A program made the translations under genes and the position numbers. DNA of 64,000 nucleotides from Opitutaceae bacterium BACL24 MAG-120322-bin51. Lineage in GTDB: Bacteria; Verrucomicrobiota; Verrucomicrobiia; Opitutales; Coraliomargaritaceae. The notes beneath the pieces were generated by a model. It had not been told where the DNA came from and did no database searches. It saw only the letters and a list, made by a program, of their open reading frames with translations. Below are positions 22,567 through 31,164 of this stretch, piece by piece. The stretch lies in assembly GCA_905182465.1 (NCBI GenBank), contig CAJJBI010000005.1:1-64000 (forward strand), read 5' to 3'. The number at the start of each line of letters is the position of its first letter. Position 1 is the first letter of the stretch.

Positions 22567-23332
22567 ATGAAAAGAATTCTGATTCAATCTTCCTTAATAC
22601 TGATGAGTGCCCTGATCGCGAATGGATCCGCCGAGGAAATCGCCATCACGCAAAAGAAAATCGATAAATGGATCGAAACGCGCCAAATCATCTCAGCCGA
22701 GCGTGCCAGCTGGTTGGGAGACAAGGCCATGCTGGAAACTTCTGAAGGCATACTCAGCGATGAACTGAAGGCATTGAATCGTGCCGTTGAAATACTCTCT
22801 GAGAATAGCACAATCGCTGATGTCGAGCGCGAAAATTTGCAAGCAGGAGCGAGAAGAAATCGAGCGCTCCAACGAGATGTTGGCAGTCAAAGTGCGCACC
22901 CTAGAAATGGCTGTTAAAGAGCTATCAGCCCGCTTCCCCTCTCCCTTACTAATCAAAATCACACCTTTACTTCAAAACATTCCAGAAGATGTCTCTAGAA
23001 CAAAAAGGGCACTGGGGCAACGCTTACTGACTGTGCTTGGTGTGCTTTCACAGGCAGAGAAGTTTAACGGAACACTCACTCTGCAGACCAACGCACGCGA
23101 TGTTTCTGGCACTGGAGTTCAAGAGAGAGTCACCACACTTTACTGGGGATTAGCCTTTGCGGTCTATGTGGACGACGCTGGCAAGTTTGCCGGCATGGGG
23201 TTACCTGGCCCAGAGGGCTGGGAATGGTCTACACGCAACGAATCTGCATCCGATGTTCGTCGCTTTATCGCAACCTACTCAGGCGAGACCGACGAGCTCG
23301 ACTTCGTAAATATTCCTGTAGAGATCCGTTAA
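22567..23332 (+). CDS. DUF3450-like periplasmic coiled-coil protein, one frameshift
   Basis: A signal peptide (RILIQSSLILMSALIANGSA) is followed by a long helical coiled coil and a C-terminal globular part (TLYWGLAFAVYVDDAG...GWEWSTRNE). This is the DUF3450 arrangement that habitually precedes ExbB genes. The first frame runs to 22917 and the second covers the rest to 23332. Dropping one base in TTTGCAAGCAGG near 22850 joins them into about 254 aa (ENLQ then QEREEIERSNEM). It is first in an apparent seven-gene operon, with 19 bp to the next gene. The family's role is unproven, but it is inferred to be a periplasmic accessory of the TonB-Exb motor. Confidence 0.8.
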
Positions 23333-23351
23333 CCTCAAAGTGATCTAATCC

Positions 23352-24764
23352 ATGCAATCTTATAACAAAATTAAAACTGGCAGTATCATCTTGGTCTGCA
23401 TCTTAGTCGCTTATTGCGCACAAGCCCAAGCCTTCAACCAAGCCCAGACACGGGCTGATGCCGATTTACGGCAAGCAGTTGAAACGCTGAGCCAAGTACG
23501 TCAACAGATCGAAACGGAAAAGCTGCCTTTATCCACAAAAATTGCTATCCTAGAGGCTGAGGTGATCGAGGTGCGAAGAGAACGAAATCGTTTACTTACG
23601 CAGCGTGATAGCCGCACGCTAAACTTAGATAATCTGCGCAGTCGCGTGAGTAGCTTGCGAGACCAACAAAACTTCATCGTCAACCGCTTGAATGAATTTA
23701 TCGGAGAATTTGAAGCGCGTATTGATCTGAGCGAGATACCATTTTACATGAAGCAACTTGAACAAGCTAAGCTGGTGCAAGACGATGTAGATGTAAGTCA
23801 GCAACAAAAGCGCCTGAAACAAATCGAGCTGGTCGAAGCAGCGATTGAACGAATCGATGCAACGCTTGGAGGGCAACGGTATGAGGGTAAGGCAATGACA
23901 CCATCAGGCAAACTGGAAGCTGGAACCTTCCTATCCCTTGGGCCACAAGTTTATTTTGCTTCACAGATAAGCGAATCCGCTGGCATCGTGGAAAGAGAAG
24001 CCAATAATCCCGATGCAGTTGTGGCATCCGGCTTTACTCAGAAACAAGTTGAAGCAATACAAACAGTCGCTCAAAACGGCACCGGTTACTTGCCATTAGA
24101 TCCTACACTAGGTAAGGCTTTGAAAAAAGCCAAGGTCCGTAAATCTCTTATCGGACACATACAAGATGGGGGTGTGGTTGGTTACTGTATCATTGCACTC
24201 GGCGGACTTTCGCTATTGCTAGCATTGTTCAAAATTCGAGAAATCACATGCTTCCAAACCGCCAAACCCACGGTAGTTGACGAAGTCTTAAATGCTCTAA
24301 TTGAAGGCGATGAAGCGAAGGCACGCACAACGGCCAAATCAGTACCTGGCGTTTGTTCGCAAATGCTATTGGTGGGGATTGAACGGGTAACTGAGCGACG
24401 TGAGATCATCGAAGAGCTTTTATTTCAAAAGATCCTAGAGGTGCGTCCAAATCTAGAGCGCTTCCTCGCGTTCCTCGCATTAACCGCCGCCGCCGCGCCA
24501 TTAATGGGCCTATTGGGAACAGTGATTGGCATGATTAAAACCTTTCAACTGATTACTATCTACGGCACTGGTGACCCCAAAGGCTTAGCTTCAGGAATTT
24601 CTGAAGCTTTGGTGACAACAGAGTTTGGCCTGATTGTCGCCATCCCCATACTCGTAGTGCACGGACTCCTCTCACGCATGGCTCGACAAAAAATTGGACA
24701 GTTGGAACAAGTCGCCCTCTCATTCGTCAACGGCATACACGGCATCCGAAATAAAGATTCTTAG
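23352..24764 (+). CDS. exbB: Long ExbB/TolQ-type proton channel with N-terminal periplasmic coiled coil
   Basis: This 470-aa protein combines an export signal (SIILVCILVAYCAQA) and about 230 residues of helical, coiled-coil periplasmic sequence with a C-terminal MotA/TolQ/ExbB domain from about residue 275. The channel domain shows VVGYCIIALGGLSLLLALFKI, then FLALTAAAAPLMGLLGTVIGMIKTF and GISEALVTTEFGLIVAIPILV, the conserved pore helices. Ordinary ExbB is about 240 aa, so the N-terminal extension is notable and echoes the DUF3450 protein upstream. With ExbD it should form the proton-driven stator that powers TonB. Confidence 0.92.
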   Translation: MQSYNKIKTGSIILVCILVAYCAQAQAFNQAQTRADADLRQAVETLSQVRQQIETEKLPLSTKIAILEAEVIEVRRERNRLLTQRDSRTLNLDNLRSRVSSLRDQQNFIVNRLNEFIGEFEARIDLSEIPFYMKQLEQAKLVQDDVDVSQQQKRLKQIELVEAAIERIDATLGGQRYEGKAMTPSGKLEAGTFLSLGPQVYFASQISESAGIVEREANNPDAVVASGFTQKQVEAIQTVAQNGTGYLPLDPTLGKALKKAKVRKSLIGHIQDGGVVGYCIIALGGLSLLLALFKIREITCFQTAKPTVVDEVLNALIEGDEAKARTTAKSVPGVCSQMLLVGIERVTERREIIEELLFQKILEVRPNLERFLAFLALTAAAAPLMGLLGTVIGMIKTFQLITIYGTGDPKGLASGISEALVTTEFGLIVAIPILVVHGLLSRMARQKIGQLEQVALSFVNGIHGIRNKDS

Positions 24765-24778
24765 ACAAGTAGCGTGCA

Positions 24779-25393
24779 ATGGAAGTCTCTCTACAGAAAA
24801 TATTTGAAATATGGCTGAGTGGTGGCTGGGTCATGCTACCCTTGTTTCTGCTATCGTTTTTGCTCTACACGCAGGCCTTTCGGCTAGTGCTATCCATAAT
24901 GGACACGAAACTGCCTAGTAACGAGGAATTCGCCTGGCGTGAGTGGGTATTAAAACCAGAAAAAGCAAAGGGGAAAATCAAGGAAATCATTTGCTACACT
25001 CAGGAGAACACTCAGTCGATCGAACACGTGCGTATGCGATTCGATGAAATACGCATCACTCAATTGGCAATTATTCAACAACAGTTGAAATTTGTGAAAT
25101 GTCTAGTTGCGGCAGCTCCTTTGCTCGGATTACTCGGAACCGTGCTCGGAATGCTGCAAACCTTTTTAGGCATTTCAACCAGCGGTGGCGTTGAAACGGC
25201 GGCCGTAGTCGCTTCAGGAATCTCCGAAGCGCTAGTAACTACAGAGACTGGATTGACCATCGCATTACCTGCTTTATTCATGGTGATGTTTATTCAACGA
25301 CAAACCCACCAAGAAGAGGCCAAACTCGCACGACTCGAAAGTCTCACACTAACTTGCCTTAATCTGGGGGCGAAAAATTCGATCCCCACTTAA
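24779..25393 (+). CDS. exbB: ExbB-type proton channel subunit (short form)
   Basis: A 204-aa MotA/TolQ/ExbB protein of ordinary architecture: one N-terminal membrane helix (GGWVMLPLFLLSFLLYTQAF), a cytosolic segment, then KCLVAAAPLLGLLGTVLGML and GISEALVTTETGLTIALPAL. The conserved pore Thr/Ala pattern is intact. It is the second ExbB in the operon, 14 bp after the long form and 4 bp before the first ExbD. Having two different ExbB proteins beside two ExbD proteins suggests either a mixed stator or two stators sharing one TonB. Confidence 0.93.
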   Translation: MEVSLQKIFEIWLSGGWVMLPLFLLSFLLYTQAFRLVLSIMDTKLPSNEEFAWREWVLKPEKAKGKIKEIICYTQENTQSIEHVRMRFDEIRITQLAIIQQQLKFVKCLVAAAPLLGLLGTVLGMLQTFLGISTSGGVETAAVVASGISEALVTTETGLTIALPALFMVMFIQRQTHQEEAKLARLESLTLTCLNLGAKNSIPT

Positions 25394-25397
25394 CACG

Positions 25398-25802
25398 ATG
25401 CCACGTCGAAGTTTGCTAGATGAATCAGATCATGAGTTAGAGATCAATCTCTCACCCATGATCGATTGTATCTTCATTCTACTCATTTTTTTCATAGTAA
25501 CCACCGTCTTCGTCGAAGAAGCCGGCATTCAATTGAATAAGCCCGACAGTACGGTGCTATCCTCAGACCAAGAGAGCGAAGACGTGTCCTTCACTATTAC
25601 TGCAAACAATAAGCTTCTTTATGAGGGGCAAGAGATTGCCCTAGCACAAGTAAAGGAAATTGTCCGCAATGGACTCAGCGGCAAGGACACCCCTGTCAGC
25701 ATCAAGACCAGTGGGAAATCTCGTCACGGCCTACTGGTCGCGGTCTGGGACAAAGCAAAGCAGGCTGGCGCAGTAAAACTTAGCTTTAACACCGTAGATT
25801 GA
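25398..25802 (+). CDS. exbD: ExbD/TolR biopolymer transport protein
   Basis: This 134-aa protein has one N-terminal membrane helix, INLSPMIDCIFILLIFFIVT, with the conserved proton-carrying Asp (in MIDCIF), followed by a periplasmic ExbD domain ending in KAKQAGAVKLSFNTVD. It follows ExbB by 4 bp and precedes a second ExbD by 1 bp. The Asp is the known energy-coupling residue of the family. Confidence 0.95.
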   Translation: MPRRSLLDESDHELEINLSPMIDCIFILLIFFIVTTVFVEEAGIQLNKPDSTVLSSDQESEDVSFTITANNKLLYEGQEIALAQVKEIVRNGLSGKDTPVSIKTSGKSRHGLLVAVWDKAKQAGAVKLSFNTVD

Positions 25803-25803
25803 T

Positions 25804-26211
25804 ATGGCATACCGCAGATCCATCTATGCCAAAGAAGACGAAACGGCAGAAATCAACCTTTCTCCGATGATCGATTGTATTTTCATCCTTCTAATCTTTT
25901 TTATAGTCACGACTGTATTTGTTGAAAAGCCGGATGCAACGATTGAGAAGCCCTTGGCTCTAACCGACTCAAACTTAGAAAAAAATAGCCTTATTCTGGC
26001 AATCACCGGGGATAATAGAATCATCTACGGCAGCCGAGAAATCAGCTTGGCCGGTGTGAGCCTCCATGTGAAGCAGAACATTTTGAAAAACGAAATGCCG
26101 GTGATCATTCAGGCAGATGTGAATGCCGATCACAATGTATTCTCAAAAGTCTGGAGCGAATGCAAACGTGCTGGAGCTAAGAAGATTAGCATATCCACTC
26201 TCAAGGACTAG
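25804..26211 (+). CDS. exbD: ExbD/TolR biopolymer transport protein (second copy)
   Basis: This 135-aa ExbD shares an almost identical transmembrane segment with its neighbour (SPMIDCIFILLIFFIVTTVFVE) but has a divergent periplasmic part, so the two are old paralogues rather than a recent copy. The proton-path Asp is kept. It starts one base after the first ExbD stops and lies 6 bp from tonB, so all are probably translated from one message. Confidence 0.95.
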   Translation: MAYRRSIYAKEDETAEINLSPMIDCIFILLIFFIVTTVFVEKPDATIEKPLALTDSNLEKNSLILAITGDNRIIYGSREISLAGVSLHVKQNILKNEMPVIIQADVNADHNVFSKVWSECKRAGAKKISISTLKD

Positions 26212-26217
26212 GCACGG

Positions 26218-26883
26218 ATGAAATCCCACACGTATAGCACTCAGTCCTCTCAAAGGGAAATGCCCATCGCTATGATTTTGGGCTTCTCGGTCTCTATCAT
26301 TATTTTCATAGTGATGGCTCTCGCCCAAATACTTGGGGATGCCCAAAAGCCTGCGCAATCTTACGATGAGCAGTTGGTCGCATATACCCCACCTGCAATC
26401 GAGGATATTCAAGAAGATACTCAAGAAGATGAGCCTGAACCTGAGCCGATGGACACCATCGAAAAAGAGCCGCCTGAACTTAGTTTAGATCAACTAGATG
26501 TAGCTTTAAATCCTGGAACTGGGGGCAACCTTGCTAGCTCCGACCTCTCCGTCCCAGACTTCAGTGTAGGAGCTCAAGCATTATCCATGAACTTTATCAA
26601 TTTCCGTGACTTGGATAACAAACCCCGCCCAACACGACAAATTACACCGATTTACCCACCCGCTTTGAAAAGCCAAGGTATCGAAGGACGTGTCTTAATC
26701 CGCTTCGATATCGACAAACAAGGCAATGTGGTCGATGCCACTACGGAAAAGTCTGACCACCCAGCGTTTGCAGCCTATGCTGTGGATGCAGTTCGAAAGT
26801 GGAAATTTGAGCCTGGCATGCAAAACGGGGAGCCAGTGCCCTTCACAATGATCGCCCCGATTGTCTTCTCCCTCAGTAATTAA
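26218..26883 (+). CDS. tonB: TonB-family energy transducer
   Basis: This 221-aa protein has a cytosolic N terminus, one membrane helix (MILGFSVSIIIFIVMALAQIL), an acidic, proline-containing spacer (residues about 60-80, rich in E, D and P), and a C-terminal TonB domain. That domain carries YPPALKSQGIEGRVLIRF and VRKWKFEPG, the beta-strand and YP motifs of the family. It closes the Exb-TonB set. No TonB-dependent receptor is encoded in the window, so the partner must lie elsewhere. Its location next to the sulfatase locus makes a role in glycan uptake possible but unproven. Confidence 0.94.
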   Translation: MKSHTYSTQSSQREMPIAMILGFSVSIIIFIVMALAQILGDAQKPAQSYDEQLVAYTPPAIEDIQEDTQEDEPEPEPMDTIEKEPPELSLDQLDVALNPGTGGNLASSDLSVPDFSVGAQALSMNFINFRDLDNKPRPTRQITPIYPPALKSQGIEGRVLIRFDIDKQGNVVDATTEKSDHPAFAAYAVDAVRKWKFEPGMQNGEPVPFTMIAPIVFSLSN

Positions 26884-26888
26884 TTATT

Positions 26889-28316
26889 ATGAAACGCATC
26901 CTGATCCATAACCTCCTACTGCTGGCCCTCGCGTGTACAACATATGCCCAATTAGCGACTTCACCGGACATACTTAAACGCACTTTTAGTGACGCAGCAT
27001 TCATTGACCGATTCATTGGATCCTACGCTGCACTGGCACAAAGGGAGCCAAGCCCGAAGCCTGAGGAGATTAAGCTACTCAAGGAGTTAGTGGAACTCAT
27101 TCCGAAAAAGCCGGCTAAAGCCACAGAATTACTTGAGGCTCAGGTCAACAGCGGCAGTAGCGGCATGATCCAGATGGTCCTTGCCAATCTATACTTTCAA
27201 GCGGGACGCCTACCAGAGGCAGCCGAAGCCTACCAAAAATGCTTACGTGGCTACCCCGAATTCCTACGAGCACATAAGAACCTAGGATTACTCTATCTAC
27301 AACAAGGTGAATTGGACAAAGCCCTCACAGCACTTTCCCGTTCGGTTGAATTGGGTGATAACGACGGTCGTACTTACGGACTCATCGGCTACTGCCTTCT
27401 GAATAAAGGTAAATATCTCCCCGCTGAAACTGCCTACCGCCAAGCAGTCCTAAACAGTCCTGAGAATCTCGACTGGATCGCCGGACTTGCTCAAACACTC
27501 TACAACCTTGCCAAATATGAGGAGGCACTTGCCCTCTTCAAAGATCTCGCCGCTGAAGATCCAGACGAACAAGAATACTGGAGCCTCATGGTAAACGTAT
27601 ATCTTAATTTAGGCGATGACACAAAGGCAGCATCCACTCTCGAAATCATTCGTCGTATGGGTCAGGCCAGCCCTGAAAATCTTGGTTTGCTCGGAGATAT
27701 ATACCTGAATCAACAAGCCTTCTCTCTCGCTTTAGAAGCTTATCAAGAAGCACTCAAGACTGGAGACGGACTGCCAGCGGAAACACCGCTAAGAACCGTA
27801 GATATACTCTACACATACGGCTCCTACCAACTCGCGGAACAACTCATCGAGGATATGCGAGCTCGCTACGGTGACAACCTAGACAAAGAGCAATCAATGA
27901 AACTTATGACGATTGAAGCTGGGCTCGCCAGTGCGCGAGGTGATGAAGATGCCGCCCGCCAATCATTGGAACAAATTGTCGAACAAGATGCGACCCAAGC
28001 TGGTGCGCTCATCGAACTCGCTCGTATTTACTACAAGCAAGCTCGTAAGCTGCGTGTCGAAATGACCCCAGGTGATACGGATGCCGAAATAGAGATTAGC
28101 GAACTCGTGCAACGTGCGATTCTCAAGCTTGAGCAAGCCGCGAGGCATCAAGACTTTCGACTCGAAGCACTCACCGAACATGGACAGCTCCTGGTCAACG
28201 AGACGCAATACGCCAAAGCCTTACCCCTACTCAGACGTGCCTATGACATGAAACCTAGCACAAACTTGCAAAGCTATATCAAACGTGTTGAAGGTGCCGT
28301 TGATGCGCAGCTCTAG
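26889..28316 (+). CDS. Tetratricopeptide-repeat periplasmic protein of the Exb-TonB operon
   Basis: This 475-aa protein begins with a signal peptide (RILIHNLLLLALACTTYAQ) and continues as about nine TPR units, for example AEAYQKCLRGYPEFLRAHKNLGLLYLQQGELDKA split over consecutive helices and ETAYRQAVLNSPENLDWIAGLAQTLYNL. It starts 5 bp after tonB and is the last gene of the operon. TPR proteins at the end of such operons are assumed to scaffold protein contacts in the periplasm. No enzymatic motif is visible. Confidence 0.88.
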   Translation: MKRILIHNLLLLALACTTYAQLATSPDILKRTFSDAAFIDRFIGSYAALAQREPSPKPEEIKLLKELVELIPKKPAKATELLEAQVNSGSSGMIQMVLANLYFQAGRLPEAAEAYQKCLRGYPEFLRAHKNLGLLYLQQGELDKALTALSRSVELGDNDGRTYGLIGYCLLNKGKYLPAETAYRQAVLNSPENLDWIAGLAQTLYNLAKYEEALALFKDLAAEDPDEQEYWSLMVNVYLNLGDDTKAASTLEIIRRMGQASPENLGLLGDIYLNQQAFSLALEAYQEALKTGDGLPAETPLRTVDILYTYGSYQLAEQLIEDMRARYGDNLDKEQSMKLMTIEAGLASARGDEDAARQSLEQIVEQDATQAGALIELARIYYKQARKLRVEMTPGDTDAEIEISELVQRAILKLEQAARHQDFRLEALTEHGQLLVNETQYAKALPLLRRAYDMKPSTNLQSYIKRVEGAVDAQL

Positions 28317-28517
28317 ATGGCGTCAATTGACGCACTGCATAGATCCAAGATCATGATTTCAAAGTTTTTACGCTCATATGTGAGTCATTTAATGTGAACC
28401 TAGCGCATTGCTTGCTATGGTCACATGTTATCTTTAAAAGCACAGGGTATCTCGATTCAACTTGGGAAAGAGGAGTAAAGCTTGGCAAACTAGTGAACGT
28501 TCGCACGGTTCATAAAT

Positions 28518-30644
28518 ATGACACCAGAAGAAGCCCTGCTACAATATTTCGGCATGCCGTCCTTTCGGCAACCGCAGCGGGCCATCATTGACTCGATACT
28601 CTCGAAAAAGGACACTCTCGTCGTGATGCCGACAGGCGGGGGTAAAAGCCTTTGCTTCCAGTTGCCTGCCCTACTCCTACCGGGAGTCACGCTAGTCGTG
28701 TCTCCACTCATCGCATTGATGAAGGATCAGGTCGATGCGCTGCAAGCACGAGGACTGCCTGCGGGCTTGCTAAATAGCTCTCAAACGCTCGAAGAGCAAC
28801 ACGCCACACTCGAAGCCATCCGTGCCCGCACACTGAAACTTGTTTATGTCGCGCCTGAACGCTTCCGCTCGAAGAGCTTTCTCAACGCGCTGCCTGCCGA
28901 CGCCATTAGCCTCTTAGCAATCGACGAGGCGCACTGCCTCTCACAATGGGGGCACGACTTTCGACCCGACTATATGCGCCTCGGCGAAGTTCGCAAGGCG
29001 CTCGGCTCGCCGCCTTGCATCGCGCTAACGGCTACGGCTACGCCCGATGTCCAGGCTGACATCATGAAAGTGCTGGAGATGCGCGATCAGGCCGAGTTCG
29101 TAGCAGGCTTTGCCCGTGAGAATCTCAGCTTCAAAGTGCGCAAGGTCGGCTCTAACGCAGACAAGCAAGAAGCGCTACTGCGCCTAATTAAGAAGCACAA
29201 GACGGGCATCGTTTATTGTGCGACGCGTAAATCAGTCGACGCCGTCGCCGCGACGATTGAGCCTCTTGCAGGCTCCGTCATCCGCTATCATGGAGGACTT
29301 TCCGACAAGGAGCGCACAGAGGCGCAAGAGATTTTCATGCAACGCAAATCCGATGTGGTCGTAGCCACCAACGCCTTTGGTATGGGGATCGATCGAGCGG
29401 ACATACGCTTTGTCTGTCACTACGAAATGCCTGGCAGTGTCGAAGCCTACTATCAAGAAGGTGGCCGTGCTGGGCGGGATGGCGCACCGTCTACCTGCGA
29501 AATGCTCTTTTCCTACGCCGATAAACGGGTGCAAGACTTTTTCATCGAAGGCGCGAACCCTGGCAAGGAGTTGATTGCCCAGGTCTTCGACCTGCTCTGT
29601 GCGGAAAGCGACGAAAACCACGAAGTGAAGTTACCAGTGGACGACCTCTGCGAGCGACTCAGTGGGCCAAACGGGCGCAAAGTCAATCCGATGGCAGTCA
29701 GTACTGCAATCTCGGTGCTTTCGCGGCAGAAATGGATCGAACGCTTCGACGTGCCCGGACGACGACTCAAAGGTACTCGAATACTCAAACTCGGGCAGAG
29801 CGGACGAGACCTCCCACTAGACGCCCAAGCACTCGCGATCAAAGCGCAGCGCGATGAAGCGAGGCTCAAATCAGTGATTGATTTCGCTTACGCATCGAGT
29901 TGCCGCCAGCAATGGATTTTGAATTACTTTGGTGAGAAAGACAGCGAAGCGTGCCAGCGTTGCGATAGTTGCCAAGGCCGCAAGCAAAACGCTAACCGCG
30001 AGGTGAAAGCCGACGAATGGACACTCGTTAAAATGGCGCTTAGTGGCGTCGCCCGCATGAGCAATCGGCACGGTGGCGACGCGTGGGGACCTCGCTTTGG
30101 CAAGCGGAAGATTATCCAGTGTCTACTCGGTAGCAAAGCTGCACCAATCCTTGATGCCGGGCTCGATTCACTTTCCACCTATGGTATCTTGAAGCGCGAA
30201 GGCAGCGCCTATGTCGATGCGCTCTTTGAGAGTTTCGAACAAGCTGAACTCGTGCAGGTGGTAACCGAGCAAGAGTTCCCGCTACTCAAACTAACTGAGC
30301 TCGGATCCCAAGTCATGCTCGGCACGTCTACCCCTGAACTGGCCTTACCCGAGCGCACGGCAGGCAAAGTGGCGCAGGCCAGCTCTAAAAAAGTAAAAAA
30401 AGGACAAGCCCCCGAAGGGATCGAAGACGAAGATCTCTACAAAAAGCTAGCCGCCAAACGTAGCGAAATGGCAGTGGCCACAGGGAAACCCGCCTATACG
30501 GTCTTCCCCAACTTTGTTCTGGTCGAACTAGCCAACCTCAAACCCCGCGACGAGCGTGAAGCAATCAGGATACGCGGCATCGGCCCCGCCAAGCTGAAAA
30601 CAGTGCTGCCTCCGTTTTTGAAGGTAATCAAAGAGCATTGCTGA
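28518..30644 (+). CDS. recQ: ATP-dependent DNA helicase RecQ
   Basis: This 708-aa superfamily 2 helicase unwinds DNA 3' to 5' in recombination and fork repair. Motif I is PTGGGKSLCFQLP, motif II DEAHC (with preceding LLAID), motif III TATATP and motif VI QEGGRAGRDG. The RecQ-C-terminal zinc cluster is seen in SCRQQWILNYFG and CQRCDSCQG. A C-terminal HRDC domain closes the protein (VFPNFVLVELANLKP, IRGIGPAKLKTVLPPF), preceded by a lysine-rich linker. The 201 bp upstream show no other gene. It appears monocistronic. Confidence 0.96.
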   Translation: MTPEEALLQYFGMPSFRQPQRAIIDSILSKKDTLVVMPTGGGKSLCFQLPALLLPGVTLVVSPLIALMKDQVDALQARGLPAGLLNSSQTLEEQHATLEAIRARTLKLVYVAPERFRSKSFLNALPADAISLLAIDEAHCLSQWGHDFRPDYMRLGEVRKALGSPPCIALTATATPDVQADIMKVLEMRDQAEFVAGFARENLSFKVRKVGSNADKQEALLRLIKKHKTGIVYCATRKSVDAVAATIEPLAGSVIRYHGGLSDKERTEAQEIFMQRKSDVVVATNAFGMGIDRADIRFVCHYEMPGSVEAYYQEGGRAGRDGAPSTCEMLFSYADKRVQDFFIEGANPGKELIAQVFDLLCAESDENHEVKLPVDDLCERLSGPNGRKVNPMAVSTAISVLSRQKWIERFDVPGRRLKGTRILKLGQSGRDLPLDAQALAIKAQRDEARLKSVIDFAYASSCRQQWILNYFGEKDSEACQRCDSCQGRKQNANREVKADEWTLVKMALSGVARMSNRHGGDAWGPRFGKRKIIQCLLGSKAAPILDAGLDSLSTYGILKREGSAYVDALFESFEQAELVQVVTEQEFPLLKLTELGSQVMLGTSTPELALPERTAGKVAQASSKKVKKGQAPEGIEDEDLYKKLAAKRSEMAVATGKPAYTVFPNFVLVELANLKPRDEREAIRIRGIGPAKLKTVLPPFLKVIKEHC

Positions 30645-30809
30645 ATTTTGCCCACGGAAATTCACGAAATACCACAAGTGTAGCCTCGTTTCTATAGATC
30701 TGCACCCATAAGTGAAAATGCGTAAGCTGCAATGCAGGAGACTAGCGTTCAAAAAGCTTAAAAATAGTACTTGCACAGTCGACTCATGCCCCTACCTTCC
30801 TGCGCTTCT

Positions 30810-31007
30810 ATGAGCACCGACAAAAAAGCACTTAATCGCTCCCGCAATCCGATGGACTATTCACTCCACGATACGGAGCTACTTTCCCGTTTCGTCACCG
30901 AGACAGGCAAGATCCTCCCTCGAAAAGATACAGGCCTTTCCGCAAAGCATCAACGTCGCATCACGAACCGTATCAAGCAGGCTCGTAACATGCTGACTAT
31001 GCACTAA
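30810..31007 (+). CDS. rpsR: Small ribosomal subunit protein bS18
   Basis: This 65-aa basic protein matches bS18: [21 protein letters not shown], then [16 protein letters not shown] and [10 protein letters not shown], corresponding to the conserved IDYKD...F...GKI.PRR.TGLSA..QR...IK.AR block. bS18 binds 16S rRNA and bS6 in the platform of the 30S subunit. The ATG at 30810 gives a normal N terminus; upstream in-frame starts (30786, or TTG 30771) would add residues without support. Unusually, it is not in the rpsF-rpsR-rplI cluster; it stands alone with its own terminator. It could be a second, divergent copy. Confidence 0.88.
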   Translation: MSTDKKALNRSRNPMDYSLHDTELLSRFVTETGKILPRKDTGLSAKHQRRITNRIKQARNMLTMH

Positions 31008-31035
31008 GCGATCGCCTACTTATACAGGACTTTCC

Positions 31036-31069
31036 AAAATCCTTCTCCCGAAACGGGGAAGGATTTTTT
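31036..31069 (+). terminator. Intrinsic terminator after rpsR
   Basis: The stem AAAATCCTT / AAGGATTTT continues inward with CCCG / CGGG and is followed by a T run. It starts 29 bp after the rpsR stop. Confidence 0.9.
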
Positions 31070-31164
31070 ATAGCTAGATTTCGACCACGAACTGCAACAC
31101 AGTGAAGAGTGTCAGTGTAAACTGATGAAACTCGCTGTCGCCAGCACTCTGTACTAAGAATACA

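Noticed and set aside
22781-23332. Second half of the DUF3450 gene as an independent gene
   Set aside because: It has no signal peptide or ribosome site and continues the coiled coil of the preceding frame directly.
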